A program made the translations under genes and the position numbers. This document shows positions 36,811 to 49,313 of a DNA stretch of 64,000 nt, one piece after another. Origin of the DNA: Gammaproteobacteria bacterium. GTDB lineage: Bacteria; Pseudomonadota; Gammaproteobacteria; Pseudomonadales; Pseudohongiellaceae. Positions within the stretch are counted from its first letter, which is position 1, and each line of letters begins with the position of its first letter. Below the pieces are notes generated by a model. It was given only the letters and a program-made list of their open reading frames with translations, searched no databases and had not been told where the DNA came from. The stretch is taken from positions 106,966 through 170,965 of the forward strand of contig JAHEGE010000007.1 in assembly GCA_024639905.1 (NCBI GenBank). The letters run 5' to 3'.

Positions 36811-39800
36811 CTAGGCGTCGGCGCTAGCCTTAAGCACTTCTTCTTTCAACGCTTCGCTGAGCGCAGCTTCCACGTCACTCGCACTCACTCCTTCGGAGGT
36901 CACTGCATTTTCTGTGTAAGCCTTCTTACGTGCAGCGTGGTAAGCGAGTCCCGTACCTGCAGGTATCAGGCGGCCCACAACAACGTTCTCTTTGAGACCG
37001 CGGAGGAAGTCGCGCTTGCCAGTAACCGCCGCTTCGGTGAGCACGCGGGTTGTTTCTTGGAACGATGCCGCCGAGATAAACGACTCGGTCGCCAATGATG
37101 CCTTGGTGATACCGAGTAGCATGCGTTCGAAACGCGCCTCTTGCTTCTCTTCTTCACGCAAGTTGTCGTTGACTTCCAATACCTGTGTAAAGGTGAGCTG
37201 CTCGCCCTTGATCAAGTGCGACTCGCCAGGGTTGGTGATCTCGACCTTACGCAGCATCTGGCGCACGATAACCTCGATGTGCTTGTCGTTGATACGGACA
37301 CCCTGCAAGCGGTAAACGTCTTGTACTTCGTTGACGATGTACTGCGCCAACGCCTCCACACCTTTGAGGCGCAGAATGTCATGAGGAGCAGGTGGTCCTT
37401 CGGACACGACTTCGCCCTTTTCGATATATTCGCCTTCGAACACAGTCATGGTGCGCCACTTAGGAATGAGCACCTCGTAGTGGTCGCTGCCATCGATCGG
37501 GTTGATGCCATCCTTCGGCGTGATAACCAAACGGCGCTTGCCTTTGGTCTCTTTGCCGTAGCTGACGGTACCGGAAATCTCAGCGAGGATTGCCGGCTCC
37601 TTCGGACGACGCGCCTCGAACAGGTCAGCAACACGCGGCAGACCACCGGTGATGTCACGAGTCTTCGAGCTCTCTTGCGGAATACGCGCAACCACGTCAC
37701 CGATGTTCAGCGCAGCGCTGTCTTTCAGCGACACGATCGAGCCCGCTGGCAAGAAGTAATGCGCCGGGTGAGTCGTGCCTGGCAGGCAGATCTCTTTGCC
37801 CTTCTTATCGACTACCGTGACCGCGGGGCGGAGCTCCTTCGCAGAAGAAGAACGTTCGTTAGGATCAATCACAGAGATGCTAGAAAGGCCGGTGATTTCA
37901 TCGGTCTGCTCACGGACAGTAATGCCCTCTTCCATCGCGCTAAAGGCAACCACACCTGCCACTTCCGAGACGATCGGATGCGTATGCGGATCCCAAGTCG
38001 CAACGACCTGACCAGCCTCAACAGCAGTATTCTTGCCGATAGTGATGACGGCGCCATAAGGCAGCTTGTAGCGCTCGCGCTCGCGACCTTGGGTGTCGTC
38101 GACGATGAGCTCGCCAGAGCGAGACACGACCACGAGTTCGCCCTTCACGTTCTCAACCGTCTTCATATTATGCAGATGAACTGTACCGGTGTTCTTCACC
38201 TGAACGCTGTCGTTAGCTGTCGCACGCGAGGCCGCACCACCGATGTGGAACGTACGCATCGTAAGCTGTGTACCCGGCTCACCGATCGATTGTGCCGCGA
38301 TAACTCCGATGGCTTCGCCGACGTTAACCGCGTGGCCGCGAGCGAGGTCGCGTCCGTAACAGGTCGAGCAGATGCCGAAGCGGGTTCCGCAGGTAATGGG
38401 CGAGCGTACGTAAACCTTATCCACACCACCTGATTCGAGCACCTCTACCATGCGCTCGTTGATCAACGTGCCGCGCTCAACAATCACCTCACCTGAGGTC
38501 TCGTCGATCACATCGGCCGCCAACGTGCGGCCGAGGACTCGATCACCGAGAGGCGCGATGATATCGCCGCCTTCGATAATCGGCGCCATAGTAAGGCCTT
38601 CTTCGGTACCACAGTCTTCTTCCGTAACCACGAGGTCTTGTGAGATGTCGACTAGTCGACGTGTCAAGTAACCCGAGTTCGCCGTTTTCAGTGCCGTATC
38701 AGCGAGACCCTTACGAGCACCGTGAGTCGAGGTGAAGTACTGCGACACACTCAGCCCCTCGCGGAAGTTCGCGGTGATTGGCGTCTCGATGATAGAGCCG
38801 TCTGGACGCGCCATGAGGCCACGCATACCAGCGAGCTGTCGAATCTGTGCGGGGGAGCCACGAGCACCTGAGTCGGCGTAAATGTAAACCGAGTTGAAAG
38901 ACTCTTGCTGCTCTTCCTCGCCTTCTTTGTTGATCACAGACTCGGTAGACAGGCCTTCCATCATCGACTTAGCAACGATGTCGTTGGCACGCGACCAGAT
39001 ATCGATAACCTTGTTGTATTTCTCGCCTTGGGTTACGAGGCCAGACGCGAACTGATTCTCGATCTCTTCCACCTCAGAGTTTGCCTGGCCAATGATGGCT
39101 GCCTTCTCGTCTGGGATAACGAAGTCGTTAACGCCAATGGAAGATCCCGAGCGAGTTGAATACTTATAGCCCGTGTACATGAGTTGGTCGGCGAAGATCA
39201 CCGTCTCTTTGAGACCCACGTTTCGGTAACACGCGTTCAAAATACCTGAAATCTGCTTCTTCGCCATCTTCACGTTGACCATGGAGAATGGCAGGCCAGC
39301 TGGAACGATGTTGAATAACAGCACACGCCCTACGGTAGTCTCAACGATGGACGTATTAGCGACGAGTTCGCCGTCTTCGTTCTTCTCATAGTCGGTGATA
39401 CGAGCTTTGATGCGAGCTTGCAAATGCGCATTGCCTGAATCGTAGGCACGCTGCACTTCTTTTGCGTCTGCGAAGATCATGCCCTCGCCCTTCGCGTTGA
39501 CGCGTGCACGAGTCATGTAATACAAGCCCAAGACCACGTCCTGTGAAGGCACGATAATCGGCTCGCCGTTCGCAGGCGCGAGGATGTTGTTTGTCGACAT
39601 CATCAGCGTACGCGCTTCGAGCTGCGCTTCCAGCGTCAGAGGGACGTGAACAGCCATCTGGTCGCCATCGAAGTCGGCGTTATACGCAGCACAAACTAGC
39701 GGATGTAGCTGGATGGCCTTGCCTTCAATAAGCACGGGCTCGAACGCTTGAATGCCGAGTCTGTGGAGTGTCGGTGCGCGGTTGAGAAGCACAGGGTGTT

Positions 39801-41052
39801 CGCGAATGACTTCGGCGAGGATATCCCACACTTCGGCGGTTTCGCGCTCCACCATCTTCTTAGCGGCTTTGATCGTCGTGGCGAGGCCTCGACGCTCTAG
39901 CTTGCCGAAGATAAACGGCTTGAACAGCTCGAGTGCCATCTTCTTGGGCAGGCCACACTGATGCAGGCGCAGCGTAGGACCAACCACGATAACAGAACGA
40001 CCCGAGTAGTCGACGCGCTTACCTAGCAGGTTCTGACGGAAGCGGCCTTGCTTACCCTTGATCATGTCGGCGAGCGACTTGAGTGGGCGCTTATTAGAGC
40101 CGGTAATCGCGCGACCGCGACGGCCGTTGTCGAGCAGTGCGTCGACCGCTTCCTGCAGCATGCGCTTCTCGTTGCGCACGATGATATCAGGCGCGTTAAG
40201 GTCGAGCAGGCGTTTAAGGCGGTTGTTGCGGTTAATGACGCGACGGTACAAATCGTTAAGATCCGACGTCGCGAAGCGGCCGCCATCTAGAGGCACGAGC
40301 GGGCGCAAGTCTGGCGGCAGAACCGGCAGCACGTTCATTACCATCCATTCGGGCTTGTTGCCGGAGTCGGCGAACGCCTCCAGTAGCTTCAAGCGCTTAG
40401 ACAGCTTCTTAAGTTTGGTTTCAGAATTAGTGGCGGGAATTTCCTCGCGCAGGCGCGCAACTTCGCCGTCGACGTCGAGATCTTTCATCAAAGCCTGAAT
40501 CGCTTCGGCGCCCATCTTGGCGTCGAACTCATCGCTAAATTCTTCCATCGCCTCGAAATACTGCTCGTCATTGAGCAGCTGGCCTTTCTCGAGGTTAGTC
40601 ATGCCAGGATCGGTCACGACGAAAGATTCGAAATAGAGGATGCGCTCAATATCGCGCAGCGTCATATCGAGCAACAAACCGATTCGCGAAGGCAGCGACT
40701 TGAGGAACCAGATATGCGCAACCGGGCTCGCAAGCTCGATGTGGCCCATGCGGTCACGACGCACCTTAGACAGCGCAACTTCAACGCCACACTTCTCACA
40801 AATCACACCGCGGTGCTTGAGACGTTTGTATTTACCGCAGAGGCATTCGTAGTCCTTGGTCGGGCCAAAAATCTTGGCGCAGAACAAACCATCGCGCTCG
40901 GGCTTGAATGTCCTATAGTTAATTGTCTCTGGCTTCTTCACTTCGCCGAACGACCACGCCCTGATCATCTCCGGAGAGGCGAGACCAATGCGAATGGAGT
41001 CAAATTCATCCGACGGTGACTGCGACTTCAACAACCCTAGTAGGTCTTTCAT
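36811..41052 (-). CDS. rpoC: RNA polymerase beta' subunit
   Basis: This 1413-residue catalytic subunit (1407 in E. coli) has the Mg2+-binding [12 protein letters not shown] (about 458-469), the N-terminal zinc site [20 protein letters not shown] (about 70-89) and a second zinc set around [19 protein letters not shown]. It starts [20 protein letters not shown]. It follows rpoB after a 94-base gap. No strong rho-independent terminator follows; the str promoter begins within 30 bases. Confidence 0.98.
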   Translation of the reverse strand: MKDLLGLLKSQSPSDEFDSIRIGLASPEMIRAWSFGEVKKPETINYRTFKPERDGLFCAKIFGPTKDYECLCGKYKRLKHRGVICEKCGVEVALSKVRRDRMGHIELASPVAHIWFLKSLPSRIGLLLDMTLRDIERILYFESFVVTDPGMTNLEKGQLLNDEQYFEAMEEFSDEFDAKMGAEAIQALMKDLDVDGEVARLREEIPATNSETKLKKLSKRLKLLEAFADSGNKPEWMVMNVLPVLPPDLRPLVPLDGGRFATSDLNDLYRRVINRNNRLKRLLDLNAPDIIVRNEKRMLQEAVDALLDNGRRGRAITGSNKRPLKSLADMIKGKQGRFRQNLLGKRVDYSGRSVIVVGPTLRLHQCGLPKKMALELFKPFIFGKLERRGLATTIKAAKKMVERETAEVWDILAEVIREHPVLLNRAPTLHRLGIQAFEPVLIEGKAIQLHPLVCAAYNADFDGDQMAVHVPLTLEAQLEARTLMMSTNNILAPANGEPIIVPSQDVVLGLYYMTRARVNAKGEGMIFADAKEVQRAYDSGNAHLQARIKARITDYEKNEDGELVANTSIVETTVGRVLLFNIVPAGLPFSMVNVKMAKKQISGILNACYRNVGLKETVIFADQLMYTGYKYSTRSGSSIGVNDFVIPDEKAAIIGQANSEVEEIENQFASGLVTQGEKYNKVIDIWSRANDIVAKSMMEGLSTESVINKEGEEEQQESFNSVYIYADSGARGSPAQIRQLAGMRGLMARPDGSIIETPITANFREGLSVSQYFTSTHGARKGLADTALKTANSGYLTRRLVDISQDLVVTEEDCGTEEGLTMAPIIEGGDIIAPLGDRVLGRTLAADVIDETSGEVIVERGTLINERMVEVLESGGVDKVYVRSPITCGTRFGICSTCYGRDLARGHAVNVGEAIGVIAAQSIGEPGTQLTMRTFHIGGAASRATANDSVQVKNTGTVHLHNMKTVENVKGELVVVSRSGELIVDDTQGRERERYKLPYGAVITIGKNTAVEAGQVVATWDPHTHPIVSEVAGVVAFSAMEEGITVREQTDEITGLSSISVIDPNERSSSAKELRPAVTVVDKKGKEICLPGTTHPAHYFLPAGSIVSLKDSAALNIGDVVARIPQESSKTRDITGGLPRVADLFEARRPKEPAILAEISGTVSYGKETKGKRRLVITPKDGINPIDGSDHYEVLIPKWRTMTVFEGEYIEKGEVVSEGPPAPHDILRLKGVEALAQYIVNEVQDVYRLQGVRINDKHIEVIVRQMLRKVEITNPGESHLIKGEQLTFTQVLEVNDNLREEEKQEARFERMLLGITKASLATESFISAASFQETTRVLTEAAVTGKRDFLRGLKENVVVGRLIPAGTGLAYHAARKKAYTENAVTSEGVSASDVEAALSEALKEEVLKASADA

Positions 41053-41146
41053 TCTAATTCCTCCACCGACGCATTCGCTGCGCTGGCTTTAAATTCACTG
41101 ATTCTTGCGTTTGTGCTCGCCACGCGAGCCGACATCGACGCCAGCC

Positions 41147-44100
41147 TTATTTGCTGACATCTAACTCCATGTCGATTGCGAGAGATCGAATCTCTTTCAA
41201 GAGCACGTTAAACGACTCAGGCATACCCGGTTCCATGCGGTGGTCGCCATCGACGATGTTCTTATACATCTTCGTGCGTCCAGCGACGTCGTCCGACTTC
41301 ACGGTCAACATCTCTTGCAGGGTGTAGGCGGCGCCGTAAGCTTCGAGCGCCCACACTTCCATCTCACCGAAGCGTTGGCCACCGAACTGTGCCTTACCAC
41401 CGAGCGGCTGCTGGGTAACGAGGCTATAGCTGCCTGTCGAACGCGCGTGCATCTTGTCATCAACCAAGTGATTAAGCTTGACCATATACATGATGCCAAC
41501 GGTGACCTTGCGGTCGAACTCTTCGCCGGTGCGACCATCGCGCAGCGTAACCTGTCCGCTCTCGTCGATACCTGCAAGCTCTAGCATGCCTTTGATCTCA
41601 GTCTCAGCTGCGCCATCGAATACTGGCGTTGCCATCGGCACACCCGCACGCAAATTATGCGCAAGCTCTAAGACTTCGTCGTCGCTCAGGCTCTTGATGT
41701 CTTCCTGCTTATCGCCGATCTTGTTATAGATCTCGGTGAGCAGTTTACGCACATCGCTTGCCTTCTTCTGCGCGTCGATCATCTCGCCAATACGCTCGCC
41801 TAAGCCTTTCGCAGCGGCGCCGAGGTGAGTCTCGAGGATCTGACCCACGTTCATGCGCGAAGGTACGCCGAGTGGGTTGAGCACGATATCGACCGGCTCA
41901 CCCTTCTCGTCGTAAGGCATGTCCTCGACCGGCATAATGACCGAGATAACACCCTTGTTACCGTGACGACCCGCCATCTTGTCGCCTGGCTGAATGCGAC
42001 GCTTGATAGCCAGATAGACTTTGACGATTTTCAGCACGCCCGGCGCGAGGTCGTCGCCCTGGGTTAGCTTGCCGCGCTTGTCTTCATAGCGCGCATCGAG
42101 TTCTGCACGACGCTCTTTAAGCTGCTCTTCAGCACGCTCAAGCTGCTTGTTCGCTGCATCGTCAGACATACGCAGCTTGAACCAGTCTTCGCGTGGCAAC
42201 TCTTCGAGGTACGATGCGGTAACTTTCTGGCCCTTCTTAAGCTTAGGACCGCCCGCAACCACCTTATTCAGTAACGCCTTCTGCAAACGCTCATAAGTCG
42301 CGCCTTCGACGATGCGGTATTCATCCTCGATATCTTTGCGTACTTTCTTAAGCTGTGACTCTTCGATCTCCATTGCGCGCTTGTCTTTCTCAAGACCGTC
42401 GCGCGTGAAGACCTGTACGTCGATAACCGTACCGGTAACGCTCGTCGGTACTCGCTGCGAGGTATCTTTTACGTCAGACGCCTTCTCGCCGAAGATCGCA
42501 CGCAGGAGTTTCTCTTCTGGCGTCAGCTGCGTCTCGCCCTTAGGCGTTACTTTACCCACGAGGATATCGCCGGCGCTGACTTCGGCGCCGATGTAAACGA
42601 TGCCCGATTCGTCGAGTTTGCTCAGTGCGCCCTCGCCGACATTGGGAATGTCCGCAGTGATTTCCTCAGAGCCGAGTTTCGTGTCGCGCGCGACGCAAGT
42701 CAGCTCTTGGATGTGGATTGTCGTAAATCGGTCTTCCTTAACGACACGCTCCGAAATCAGAATCGAGTCTTCGAAGTTGTAACCGTTCCAAGGCATGAAT
42801 GCGATACGCATGTTCTGGCCAAGCGCGAGCTCGCCCATGTCGATCGACGGACCGTCGGCGAGGATGTCGCCGCGGCTAACCACATCACCCTCTTTCACGA
42901 GAGGCTTCTGGCTGATACAGGTATTTTGGTTAGAGCGCGTGTACTTAGTCAGGTTGTAGATATCTACACCCGCCTCGCCCGCGTCGGTCTCTTCGTCGTT
43001 TACACGGACGATGATGCGCGCGCCGTCGACGCTCTCAATCACACCGCCGCGGAACGCGACCTCACATACACCCGAGTCTGCAGCTACGTTACGCTCCATA
43101 CCGGTGCCGACTAGTGGCTTCTCGGTTTTCAGCGTAGGTACGGCTTGCCGTTGCATGTTCGAGCCCATCAATGCGCGGTTCGCATCGTCGTGCTCGAGGA
43201 ATGGAATCAACGCGGCAGCGACGGATACCATCTGCTGTGGCGCGACGTCCATGTAGTCGACTTCTTCGCGAAGCTTGAGCGTGGTCTCGCCTTTGTAGCG
43301 AACCGTGACCAGCGTATCAACGAAGCCGCCTTTCTTATCTAGCGGAGCGCTCGCCTGAGCGATCACGAAATCGCTCTCGTCAATCGCCGACAGGTAGTCG
43401 ATCTCGTCGGTGACCTTATTGTTCACGACCTTACGATACGGGCTCTCAAGGAAACCGTAATGGTTGGTGCGCGCATAGGTTGCGAGCGAGTTGATCAGGC
43501 CGATGTTCGGGCCTTCCGGTGTTTCAATCGGGCATACACGGCCGTAGTGAGTCGGGTGCACGTCGCGCACCTCGAAGCCTGCGCGCTCGCGGGTTAGACC
43601 GCCCGGTCCAAGCGCCGAAACGCGGCGCTTGTGCGTCACTTCCGACAGAGGATTGTTTTGGTCCATGAACTGCGACAACTGGCTCGAACCAAAGAACTCT
43701 TTGATCGCTGCAGCCACCGGCTTGGCATTGATCATGTCCTGCGGCATGAGGCCTTCGGAATCAGCCATGCTCAGACGCTCTTTCACAGCGCGCTCGACGC
43801 GCACGAGGCCAACACGGAACTGGTTCTCAGCCATCTCACCGACTGAACGAATGCGGCGGTTACCAAGGTGATCGATGTCATCTACAGAGCCGAAGCCGTT
43901 GCGAATCGCAACCAGTGTCTTGAGCACATCGACGATATCGTCTTGATCAAGCACAGGAGAGCCTTCGGTCTCTTGGCGTCCGAGTCGACGATTGAACTTC
44001 ATACGTCCTACGGCCGACAGATCATAGCGCTCGGGCGAGAAGAACAGGTTTGCGAACAGGTTCTCGGCCGATTCTTTCGTGGGCGGCTCGCCTGGACGCA

Positions 44101-45235
44101 TCATGCGATAGATCTCGACCATCGCTTCTAGCTTCGAGGTCGTGTTGTCTATACGCAAGGTGTCTGACACGAAAGGACCGCAATCGAGGTCGTTCGTGTA
44201 AATAGTTTCGAAGTCGGTTACGCCCTGCTTAACGAACTCGGCAAGCATTTCCGCGGTGATCTCGGCGTTACAAGGGAACAGGATCTCGCCCGTTTCTTGG
44301 TTGACGACATCAGCGGCCAGCGCCTCACCGACGAGGAAGTCTTCGGTGACGATGAGATCTTTAAGCTTCGCCGTTTCCATTTGACGGACGTGTCGGCTCG
44401 TAATACGACGACCGCTCTCGACGATGACCTCGCCCTTCTTATCGACGATGTCGAAATTCAGGACTTCGCCGCGCAGGCGCGCAGGCACGAGCTGCATCGA
44501 AAAGCTAGTTTCGTCTTTAGCCGTTTTGACCTTAAAGGCGTTGTTCTCGTAGAAACTCGCGAGGATTTCCTGCGCAGAGTAGCCGAGCGCGCGCATGAGT
44601 ACTGTCGCCGGCAATTTGCGGCGACGGTCGATGCGAACATAAACCATGTCTTTTGGGTCGAACTCGAAGTCGAGCCAAGAGCCACGGTAAGGAATCACGC
44701 GCGCAGAGTAGAGCAACTTGCCCGAGCTATGCGTCTTACCACGATCGTGATCGAAGAACACGCCAGGGGAACGGTGAAGCTGAGACACAACAACTCGCTC
44801 GGTACCGTTGATGACGAACGTTCCAGAGTCAGTCATCAATGGGATTTCGCCCATGTAGACTTCCTGCTCTTTAATGTCCTTGATGGTCTGCGTTGTTGAT
44901 TCCTTATCGTAAAGGATCAACCTGACTTTTACCCGCAAGGAGACTGAATAGGTGGAACCGCGCAATTGGCATTCTTTAACATCGAATACCGGCTTACCTA
45001 ACTCGTAGCTAACGTACTCGAGTACTGCCTTGCCCGAATAACTGACAATCGGGAATACAGATTTAAACGCCGCGTGCAGACCTTGGTCTTTACGGGCATC
45101 GAGAGGGCTGTCGAGCTGTGTAAACTGTCTATAGGAATCGACTTGTATAGATAAGAGGTACGGTATATCCATAGCACTCGGCAGCTTGCCGAAGTTTTTA
45201 CGGATTCGTTTTTTCTCTGTATACGAATAGGCCAT
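41147..45235 (-). CDS. rpoB: RNA polymerase beta subunit
   Basis: This 1362-residue catalytic subunit (1342 in E. coli) is slightly longer than in enterics. The rifampicin-pocket segment [30 protein letters not shown] has wild-type Asp, His and Ser at the main resistance positions, so the allele should be sensitive. It starts [19 protein letters not shown]. It lies downstream of rplJ-rplL in the usual rplKAJL-rpoBC cluster, separated from rplL by 125 bases that contain a palindrome. Confidence 0.98.
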   Translation of the reverse strand: MAYSYTEKKRIRKNFGKLPSAMDIPYLLSIQVDSYRQFTQLDSPLDARKDQGLHAAFKSVFPIVSYSGKAVLEYVSYELGKPVFDVKECQLRGSTYSVSLRVKVRLILYDKESTTQTIKDIKEQEVYMGEIPLMTDSGTFVINGTERVVVSQLHRSPGVFFDHDRGKTHSSGKLLYSARVIPYRGSWLDFEFDPKDMVYVRIDRRRKLPATVLMRALGYSAQEILASFYENNAFKVKTAKDETSFSMQLVPARLRGEVLNFDIVDKKGEVIVESGRRITSRHVRQMETAKLKDLIVTEDFLVGEALAADVVNQETGEILFPCNAEITAEMLAEFVKQGVTDFETIYTNDLDCGPFVSDTLRIDNTTSKLEAMVEIYRMMRPGEPPTKESAENLFANLFFSPERYDLSAVGRMKFNRRLGRQETEGSPVLDQDDIVDVLKTLVAIRNGFGSVDDIDHLGNRRIRSVGEMAENQFRVGLVRVERAVKERLSMADSEGLMPQDMINAKPVAAAIKEFFGSSQLSQFMDQNNPLSEVTHKRRVSALGPGGLTRERAGFEVRDVHPTHYGRVCPIETPEGPNIGLINSLATYARTNHYGFLESPYRKVVNNKVTDEIDYLSAIDESDFVIAQASAPLDKKGGFVDTLVTVRYKGETTLKLREEVDYMDVAPQQMVSVAAALIPFLEHDDANRALMGSNMQRQAVPTLKTEKPLVGTGMERNVAADSGVCEVAFRGGVIESVDGARIIVRVNDEETDAGEAGVDIYNLTKYTRSNQNTCISQKPLVKEGDVVSRGDILADGPSIDMGELALGQNMRIAFMPWNGYNFEDSILISERVVKEDRFTTIHIQELTCVARDTKLGSEEITADIPNVGEGALSKLDESGIVYIGAEVSAGDILVGKVTPKGETQLTPEEKLLRAIFGEKASDVKDTSQRVPTSVTGTVIDVQVFTRDGLEKDKRAMEIEESQLKKVRKDIEDEYRIVEGATYERLQKALLNKVVAGGPKLKKGQKVTASYLEELPREDWFKLRMSDDAANKQLERAEEQLKERRAELDARYEDKRGKLTQGDDLAPGVLKIVKVYLAIKRRIQPGDKMAGRHGNKGVISVIMPVEDMPYDEKGEPVDIVLNPLGVPSRMNVGQILETHLGAAAKGLGERIGEMIDAQKKASDVRKLLTEIYNKIGDKQEDIKSLSDDEVLELAHNLRAGVPMATPVFDGAAETEIKGMLELAGIDESGQVTLRDGRTGEEFDRKVTVGIMYMVKLNHLVDDKMHARSTGSYSLVTQQPLGGKAQFGGQRFGEMEVWALEAYGAAYTLQEMLTVKSDDVAGRTKMYKNIVDGDHRMEPGMPESFNVLLKEIRSLAIDMELDVSK

Positions 45236-45307
45236 TGCTGTTTCCTAGCGTTGTGTACTAGTGGGGTACTGCGTTTACGTCGGGTGTTGAAGTCTTGCTA
45301 CGACGAA

Positions 45308-45335
45308 CACCGGATGCAGAATTCTGCATCCGGTG
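45308..45335 (-). promoter_or_regulatory. 28-bp perfect palindrome in the rplL-rpoB spacer
   Basis: CACCGGATGCAGAA and its exact reverse complement abut to form a 28-base palindrome between rplL and rpoB. No T-tract follows on the minus strand. In E. coli this spacer contains an attenuator and an RNase III site that lower rpoBC expression relative to rplJL; this element may do the same. Confidence 0.65.
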
Positions 45336-45360
45336 CGTGTCGCTAGTGCGCTTAAGCGAA

Positions 45361-45741
45361 TTACTTAAGCTCAACTGTGGCGCCAGCCTCTTCGAGAGCT
45401 TTCTTAGCTTCTTCAGCTTCGCCCTTAGGTGCAGCTTCCTTCAGAGTTGAAGGCGCGCCGTCGACGAGCTCTTTCGCTTCTTTCAGGCCAAGACCTGTGA
45501 TGCCACGAACCGCTTTAATAACGTTCACTTTCTTCTCGCCAGCAGAGGCTAGAACGATGTCGAACTCAGTCTGCTCTTCGCCAGCAGGCGCGTCGCCACC
45601 CGCAGCAGGTGCTGCAGCAACGGCTACAGCAGCTGCTGCAGATACACCGAACTTCTCTTCCATTGCTTCAACGAGCTGGACAACGTCCATGACTGACATT
45701 TCGGCGATCGCGTCTAATACTTCTTCTTTAGATAGAGCCAT
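45361..45741 (-). CDS. rplL: Ribosomal protein L7/L12
   Basis: This 126-residue stalk protein (121 in E. coli) recruits translation factors. The N-terminal dimerisation domain (about 1-32) leads into an alanine-rich hinge (about 33-55) and the C-terminal domain with [39 protein letters not shown]. The hinge is a little longer than in E. coli. It is expressed with rplJ and precedes rpoB. Confidence 0.97.
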   Translation of the reverse strand: MALSKEEVLDAIAEMSVMDVVQLVEAMEEKFGVSAAAAVAVAAAPAAGGDAPAGEEQTEFDIVLASAGEKKVNVIKAVRGITGLGLKEAKELVDGAPSTLKEAAPKGEAEEAKKALEEAGATVELK

Positions 45742-45806
45742 GACTCTTATCTCCTAAATAATAATTAAAATGTTTTTGGTTCTCGCCACCTAGGCGGCGA
45801 GTTGAA

Positions 45807-46337
45807 CTAGGCTGCTTCCTGCTTCTGGTCTCGAACCGCAGCAACGCCACGCGTTACCTTCGAGGGAACCTCTTTCATGGTTCTCGCAAGCTTCGTTACA
45901 GGCGCCAACATGACGCTCATAAGCATAGACAGTGCCTGATCGTGAGTAGGCAGTTTTGCCAACACGTCGATCTGACTCGCATCTAATAGCTTGCCACCAA
46001 CAGACAATGCTCTGATCTCGAACTTACTATTCTCTTTCGCAAAGTCCTTGAGCACGCGCGCGGCGGCACCCGGATCTTCTTGCGAGAACGCGAGAATGGT
46101 CGGTCCAACTAACACTTCTTGGATGCACTCGAAATCCGTCGACTCAACCGCTTTCTTCAGCAGCGTGTTGCGGACAACACGTAAGTAAACGTTATTTTCG
46201 CGTGCAGTCTTACGAAGCGCAGTCATCTGAGTTACGGTCACGCCACGATAATCGGCAAGAACCGCAGACAAAGCACTGCTAGCAGCTTGATTGACTTCGG
46301 AAACGATTTGTTTCTTGTCTTCCAATCTAATAGCCAC
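45807..46337 (-). CDS. rplJ: Ribosomal protein L10
   Basis: This 176-residue stalk base protein (165 in E. coli) anchors L7/L12 dimers and, bound to them, represses its own mRNA through a leader RNA. The N-terminal [35 protein letters not shown] is typical. The C-terminal helix that binds L7/L12 is longer, ending [13 protein letters not shown]. It has a 401-base upstream region containing an L10 leader-like structure. Confidence 0.96.
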   Translation of the reverse strand: MAIRLEDKKQIVSEVNQAASSALSAVLADYRGVTVTQMTALRKTARENNVYLRVVRNTLLKKAVESTDFECIQEVLVGPTILAFSQEDPGAAARVLKDFAKENSKFEIRALSVGGKLLDASQIDVLAKLPTHDQALSMLMSVMLAPVTKLARTMKEVPSKVTRGVAAVRDQKQEAA

Positions 46338-46529
46338 TATCTCAACTCCATATTGTTGTGAATACTCTCACCTCGACAACCAAGCTTCTGGCATCTCGCT
46401 TCAAGTAATCCTTAAGCTCTACTGAGCTTTGGACGAAAACAGTGTAGGGCGTTAACGCCTTAACCCTGTTTTCTTTCGTTCGGTGAGTAAATCCGATTGC
46501 TTGCCCGCGAAACGCGCACAACCAGCGGA

Positions 46530-46602
46530 TTGGGTATCACCATCTGCGTAGGACATTAAGTCGCGCCCTGCTTGCTGACGCTTCACCTACGGTCTTTGAC
46601 GG
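46530..46602 (-). promoter_or_regulatory. L10 leader RNA element
   Basis: On the minus strand CCGTAGG (46586-46592) pairs with CCTACG (around 46547-46552), and the 3' side continues CCTACGCAGATGGTGA. This is the arrangement and core sequence of the L10(L12)4-binding leader that represses rplJL translation in E. coli and others. It lies about 200 bases before rplJ. The rest of the 46338-46738 gap has a GGCGTTAACGCC palindrome near 46450 and no gene. I found no clear promoter there. Confidence 0.75.
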
Positions 46603-46738
46603 CCCTGCCGGTTGCCCAGCAAAACCCCAAAGTCTGTCGCCGAAAGCCATGCCTCGCCCAATGAGGGCTCGTCTAACAACATGACAGTCGGCTACGCGGA
46701 CGACGCCGACTTAGAGTCTGCGTCGCCTCACTTAATCT

Positions 46739-47434
46739 TTAAATTGCGAGTGCGGAATGATCTATCTGCAAGCCGGGACCCATTGTCGATGACAGGGTAA
46801 CCTTGCGGATGTATACACCTTTCGCAGAAGCAGGCTTGACCTTCTTCAGGTCTTGCAACAGCGCTTCTAAGTTAGCCGTCACAGCAGCCGCGTCGAAATC
46901 GACCTTGCCGATACCGCCGTGGATAATGCCGTTCTTGTCTGTGCGATAGCGAACCTGGCCGCCCTTCGCATTCTTAACAGCAGTCTCTACGTCTGGCGTT
47001 ACCGTGCCAACCTTAGGGTTAGGCATGAGGCCGCGTGGACCAAGAACGGTACCAAGCTTGCCGACAACGCGCATCGCGTCAGGCGTGGCGATGACGACGT
47101 CGAAGTCGAGGTTGCCACCTTGGATGCTCTCTGCGAGATCATCGAATCCAACAACGTCTGCACCTGCAGCTTTTGCCTTCTCTGCGTTCTCGCCCTGTGC
47201 GAAGACCGCAACACGGACTTCTTTGCCGGTGCCGGCGGGGAGAACGGTAGAACCACGAACCGCTTGGTCTGACTTACGCGCGTCGATGCCGAGATTAACC
47301 GACACGTCTAGCGACTCTTTAAACTTGCCTGTCGCGAATTCCGCGAGCAGCGCAAGCGCGTCTGTTACCGAGTAGGTCTTACCTGGCTCGATTTTGGCCG
47401 CGAGTGCCTTTTTCTTTTTGCTTAGCTTAGCCAT
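46739..47434 (-). CDS. rplA: Ribosomal protein L1
   Basis: This 231-residue stalk protein (234 in E. coli) helps E-site tRNA release and in E. coli represses rplKA. It begins [19 protein letters not shown]. The core has [39 protein letters not shown] and [20 protein letters not shown]. It follows rplK by four bases. About 400 bases of regulatory sequence separate it from rplJ. Confidence 0.97.
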   Translation of the reverse strand: MAKLSKKKKALAAKIEPGKTYSVTDALALLAEFATGKFKESLDVSVNLGIDARKSDQAVRGSTVLPAGTGKEVRVAVFAQGENAEKAKAAGADVVGFDDLAESIQGGNLDFDVVIATPDAMRVVGKLGTVLGPRGLMPNPKVGTVTPDVETAVKNAKGGQVRYRTDKNGIIHGGIGKVDFDAAAVTANLEALLQDLKKVKPASAKGVYIRKVTLSSTMGPGLQIDHSALAI

Positions 47435-47438
47435 CTTC

Positions 47439-47870
47439 TTACACTCCCTCGACGATGAGGCCTGCGCTACGCGCGCTGCCTGCCAATGTACGCACTGCGG
47501 CGTCCATATCTGCCGCCGTTAGGTCGGCCATCTTTTGTGTCGCCACTTCTTCCAGCTGAGCACGGGTTACAGTGCCCACTTTCTCAGTGTTAGGACGACC
47601 ACTGCCTTTAGCAACGCCGGTAATCTTACGCAGCAGCACAGAGGCAGGAGGGGTTTTCATGATGTAGGTGAAGCTACGATCCGAATAGACCGTGATCACT
47701 ACAGGAATCGGCAGGCCAACTTCCATGCTCTGTGTTGCAGCATTGAACGCCTTACAGAATTCCATGATGTTAACGCCGTGCTGACCCAGCGCGGGACCAA
47801 CAGGGGGACTAGGGTTGGCCTTGCCGGCCCCTACTTGTAGCTTAATATAAGCGAGTACTTTCTTAGCCAT
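47439..47870 (-). CDS. rplK: Ribosomal protein L11
   Basis: This 143-residue protein (142 in E. coli) of the GTPase-associated centre is needed for RelA activation and binds thiostrepton-type drugs. The ATG giving [20 protein letters not shown] follows AAGGAGA; the frame is open seven codons further upstream but without homology. [20 protein letters not shown] is diagnostic. It is the first gene of the rplKA pair and lies 175 bases downstream of nusG. Confidence 0.97.
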   Translation of the reverse strand: MAKKVLAYIKLQVGAGKANPSPPVGPALGQHGVNIMEFCKAFNAATQSMEVGLPIPVVITVYSDRSFTYIMKTPPASVLLRKITGVAKGSGRPNTEKVGTVTRAQLEEVATQKMADLTAADMDAAVRTLAGSARSAGLIVEGV

Positions 47871-48045
47871 GATGACTCTCCTTGGGTGCAAACGTTGGTT
47901 AGGGCTCGCGCGCTGTCCAACTCCCCTGCGTACTCCATTAATCTAGCGTTGCCAGATGGCCGGAGCTCGTCTTAAAGCAAGGGCTCATGCCCTCGCCACC
48001 TTACCCTAGGTATAAACCTAGAAATTCTTTTGCCGCCGCGTGAGG

Positions 48046-48579
48046 CTAGCTCTTTTCTACTTGGCCGAATTCAAGCTCGACCGGCGTAGAACGACCGAAG
48101 ATCAGCACCGCAACGCGCAGCCTGTTCTTTTCGTAATTCACTTCTTCTACCGTACCGGTGAAGTCGTTAAACGGACCGTCTGTGACACGAACCATCTCAC
48201 CCGGCTCGTAGACAGTCTTATGCGCAGGCATGTCTTCACTTGCTTCCATGCGCTGCAGAATCTTGTCTGCTTCTTTGTCTGTAATGGCTGCTGGCCGATC
48301 TGCGGTGCCGCCAATAAATCCCATGACACGAGGCGTATTCTTAACGAGATGCCAGGTCTCATCGTTCAATTCCATGTGGACCAGCACGTAGCCTGGGAAG
48401 AACTTCCGCTCGCTCTTACGCTTTTGGCCGGAACGCATCTCGACCACTTCTTCTGTAGGCACGAGCACCTCGTCGAAGAGGTCTTCCATGCCTTCCAACG
48501 CGATGCGCTCGCGGAGAGAATTCATGACTTTTTTCTCGTATCCCGAGAAGGCGTGAACTACATACCAGCGCTTTGTCAT
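48046..48579 (-). CDS. nusG: Transcription elongation factor NusG
   Basis: This 177-residue factor (181 in E. coli) binds RNA polymerase and Rho or S10. The N-terminal NGN domain starts [22 protein letters not shown] and includes [32 protein letters not shown]. The C-terminal KOW domain reads [24 protein letters not shown]. The gene lies downstream of secE, 40 bases apart, the universal arrangement. Confidence 0.97.
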   Translation of the reverse strand: MTKRWYVVHAFSGYEKKVMNSLRERIALEGMEDLFDEVLVPTEEVVEMRSGQKRKSERKFFPGYVLVHMELNDETWHLVKNTPRVMGFIGGTADRPAAITDKEADKILQRMEASEDMPAHKTVYEPGEMVRVTDGPFNDFTGTVEEVNYEKNRLRVAVLIFGRSTPVELEFGQVEKS

Positions 48580-48619
48580 TGTTGCCCCTAGCCGACGGAC
48601 TTCGTTAGCCGATTAATTG

Positions 48620-48988
48620 TTAGCCGATAACCGATGAGACCGCGCTATTAAGCGCCCAGTCCAACAGCCATAGGATGATGGCGACGATAAAGATCACCAC
48701 CAGCACGACAATCGTAGTCTGGGTGGTTTCTTGTCGAGTCGGCCAGACAACCTTACGGATCTCAGTACGCGCTTCAAGACAGAGCTCGAGGAACGAGCGG
48801 CCCTTCGCCGTCTGTACCGCGATCCATCCAGCGATGGCTGCGGCGACGATCAAGCCCACTACTCTTACGAGCAATGACTCAGCGCCGAAGTAAGAATTAC
48901 CGTAGATAGCTGCCACCGTGATCGCGATAACGACGAGCCACTTCAGGCCGTCGAGCTTCGCGTTCGTGCTTTCAATTTTTTCTGACAT
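48620..48988 (-). CDS. secE: Preprotein translocase subunit SecE
   Basis: This 122-residue inner-membrane protein (127 in E. coli) clamps SecY. Three hydrophobic segments are visible (about 16-34, 37-60 and 95-115), as in the gammaproteobacterial long form. The conserved amphipathic ARTEIRKVVWPTRQETTQTT segment precedes the last one. It lies between the tRNA-Trp gene and nusG. Confidence 0.95.
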   Translation of the reverse strand: MSEKIESTNAKLDGLKWLVVIAITVAAIYGNSYFGAESLLVRVVGLIVAAAIAGWIAVQTAKGRSFLELCLEARTEIRKVVWPTRQETTQTTIVVLVVIFIVAIILWLLDWALNSAVSSVIG

Positions 48989-49080
48989 GGTGCTCGCTTA
49001 TTCTCTTAATGGGCGTAATGCCACCACCACTATTCTCTTTAATGGCCTCTACTGCATGATGCGCAGCGGGCCGAAAATAA

Positions 49081-49156
<76 letters not shown>

Positions 49157-49260
49157 AAACTCTTTAGTGAACTTTTTGTTGAACTCAAAATTTTTTGGCC
49201 TTTCCGCCAAATCTTCTGCTGCACTACCGCCTACCATGACGCCTAAACTAGCAGAGACGA

Positions 49261-49296
49261 CTAAGCCGAGACGTCCGATCGGAGGTCTCGGCTTAG
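49261..49296 (-). terminator. Hairpin between tuf copy 2 and tRNA-Trp
   Basis: A perfect 12-bp stem (CTAAGCCGAGAC / GTCTCGGCTTAG) encloses a loop that is itself palindromic (TCCGATCGGA). No T-tract follows, so it may be a weak terminator or an RNA processing site that separates tuf mRNA from the tRNA-Trp-secE-nusG part. Confidence 0.55.
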
Positions 49297-49313
49297 CAAA
49301 TACCCGTCGGGGT

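Noticed and set aside
36779..36811. CGCCTA/TAGGCG stem at the rpoC stop codon as a terminator
   Set aside because: The stem is short, the loop is long and no T-tract follows, so it was not called.
37141..38433. 430-codon open frame on the plus strand inside rpoC
   Set aside because: It is fully antisense to rpoC, whose protein sequence is highly conserved. The translation has no recognisable family and the frame is open because of codon bias on the other strand.
44297..44899. 200-codon plus-strand frame inside rpoB
   Set aside because: It is antisense to a conserved part of rpoB and lacks a ribosome binding site or homology I can recognise.
47871..48045. rplK leader as a binding site for L1
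   Set aside because: A small GGGC/GCCC hairpin is visible, but it does not clearly match the L1 target, so I left it out.
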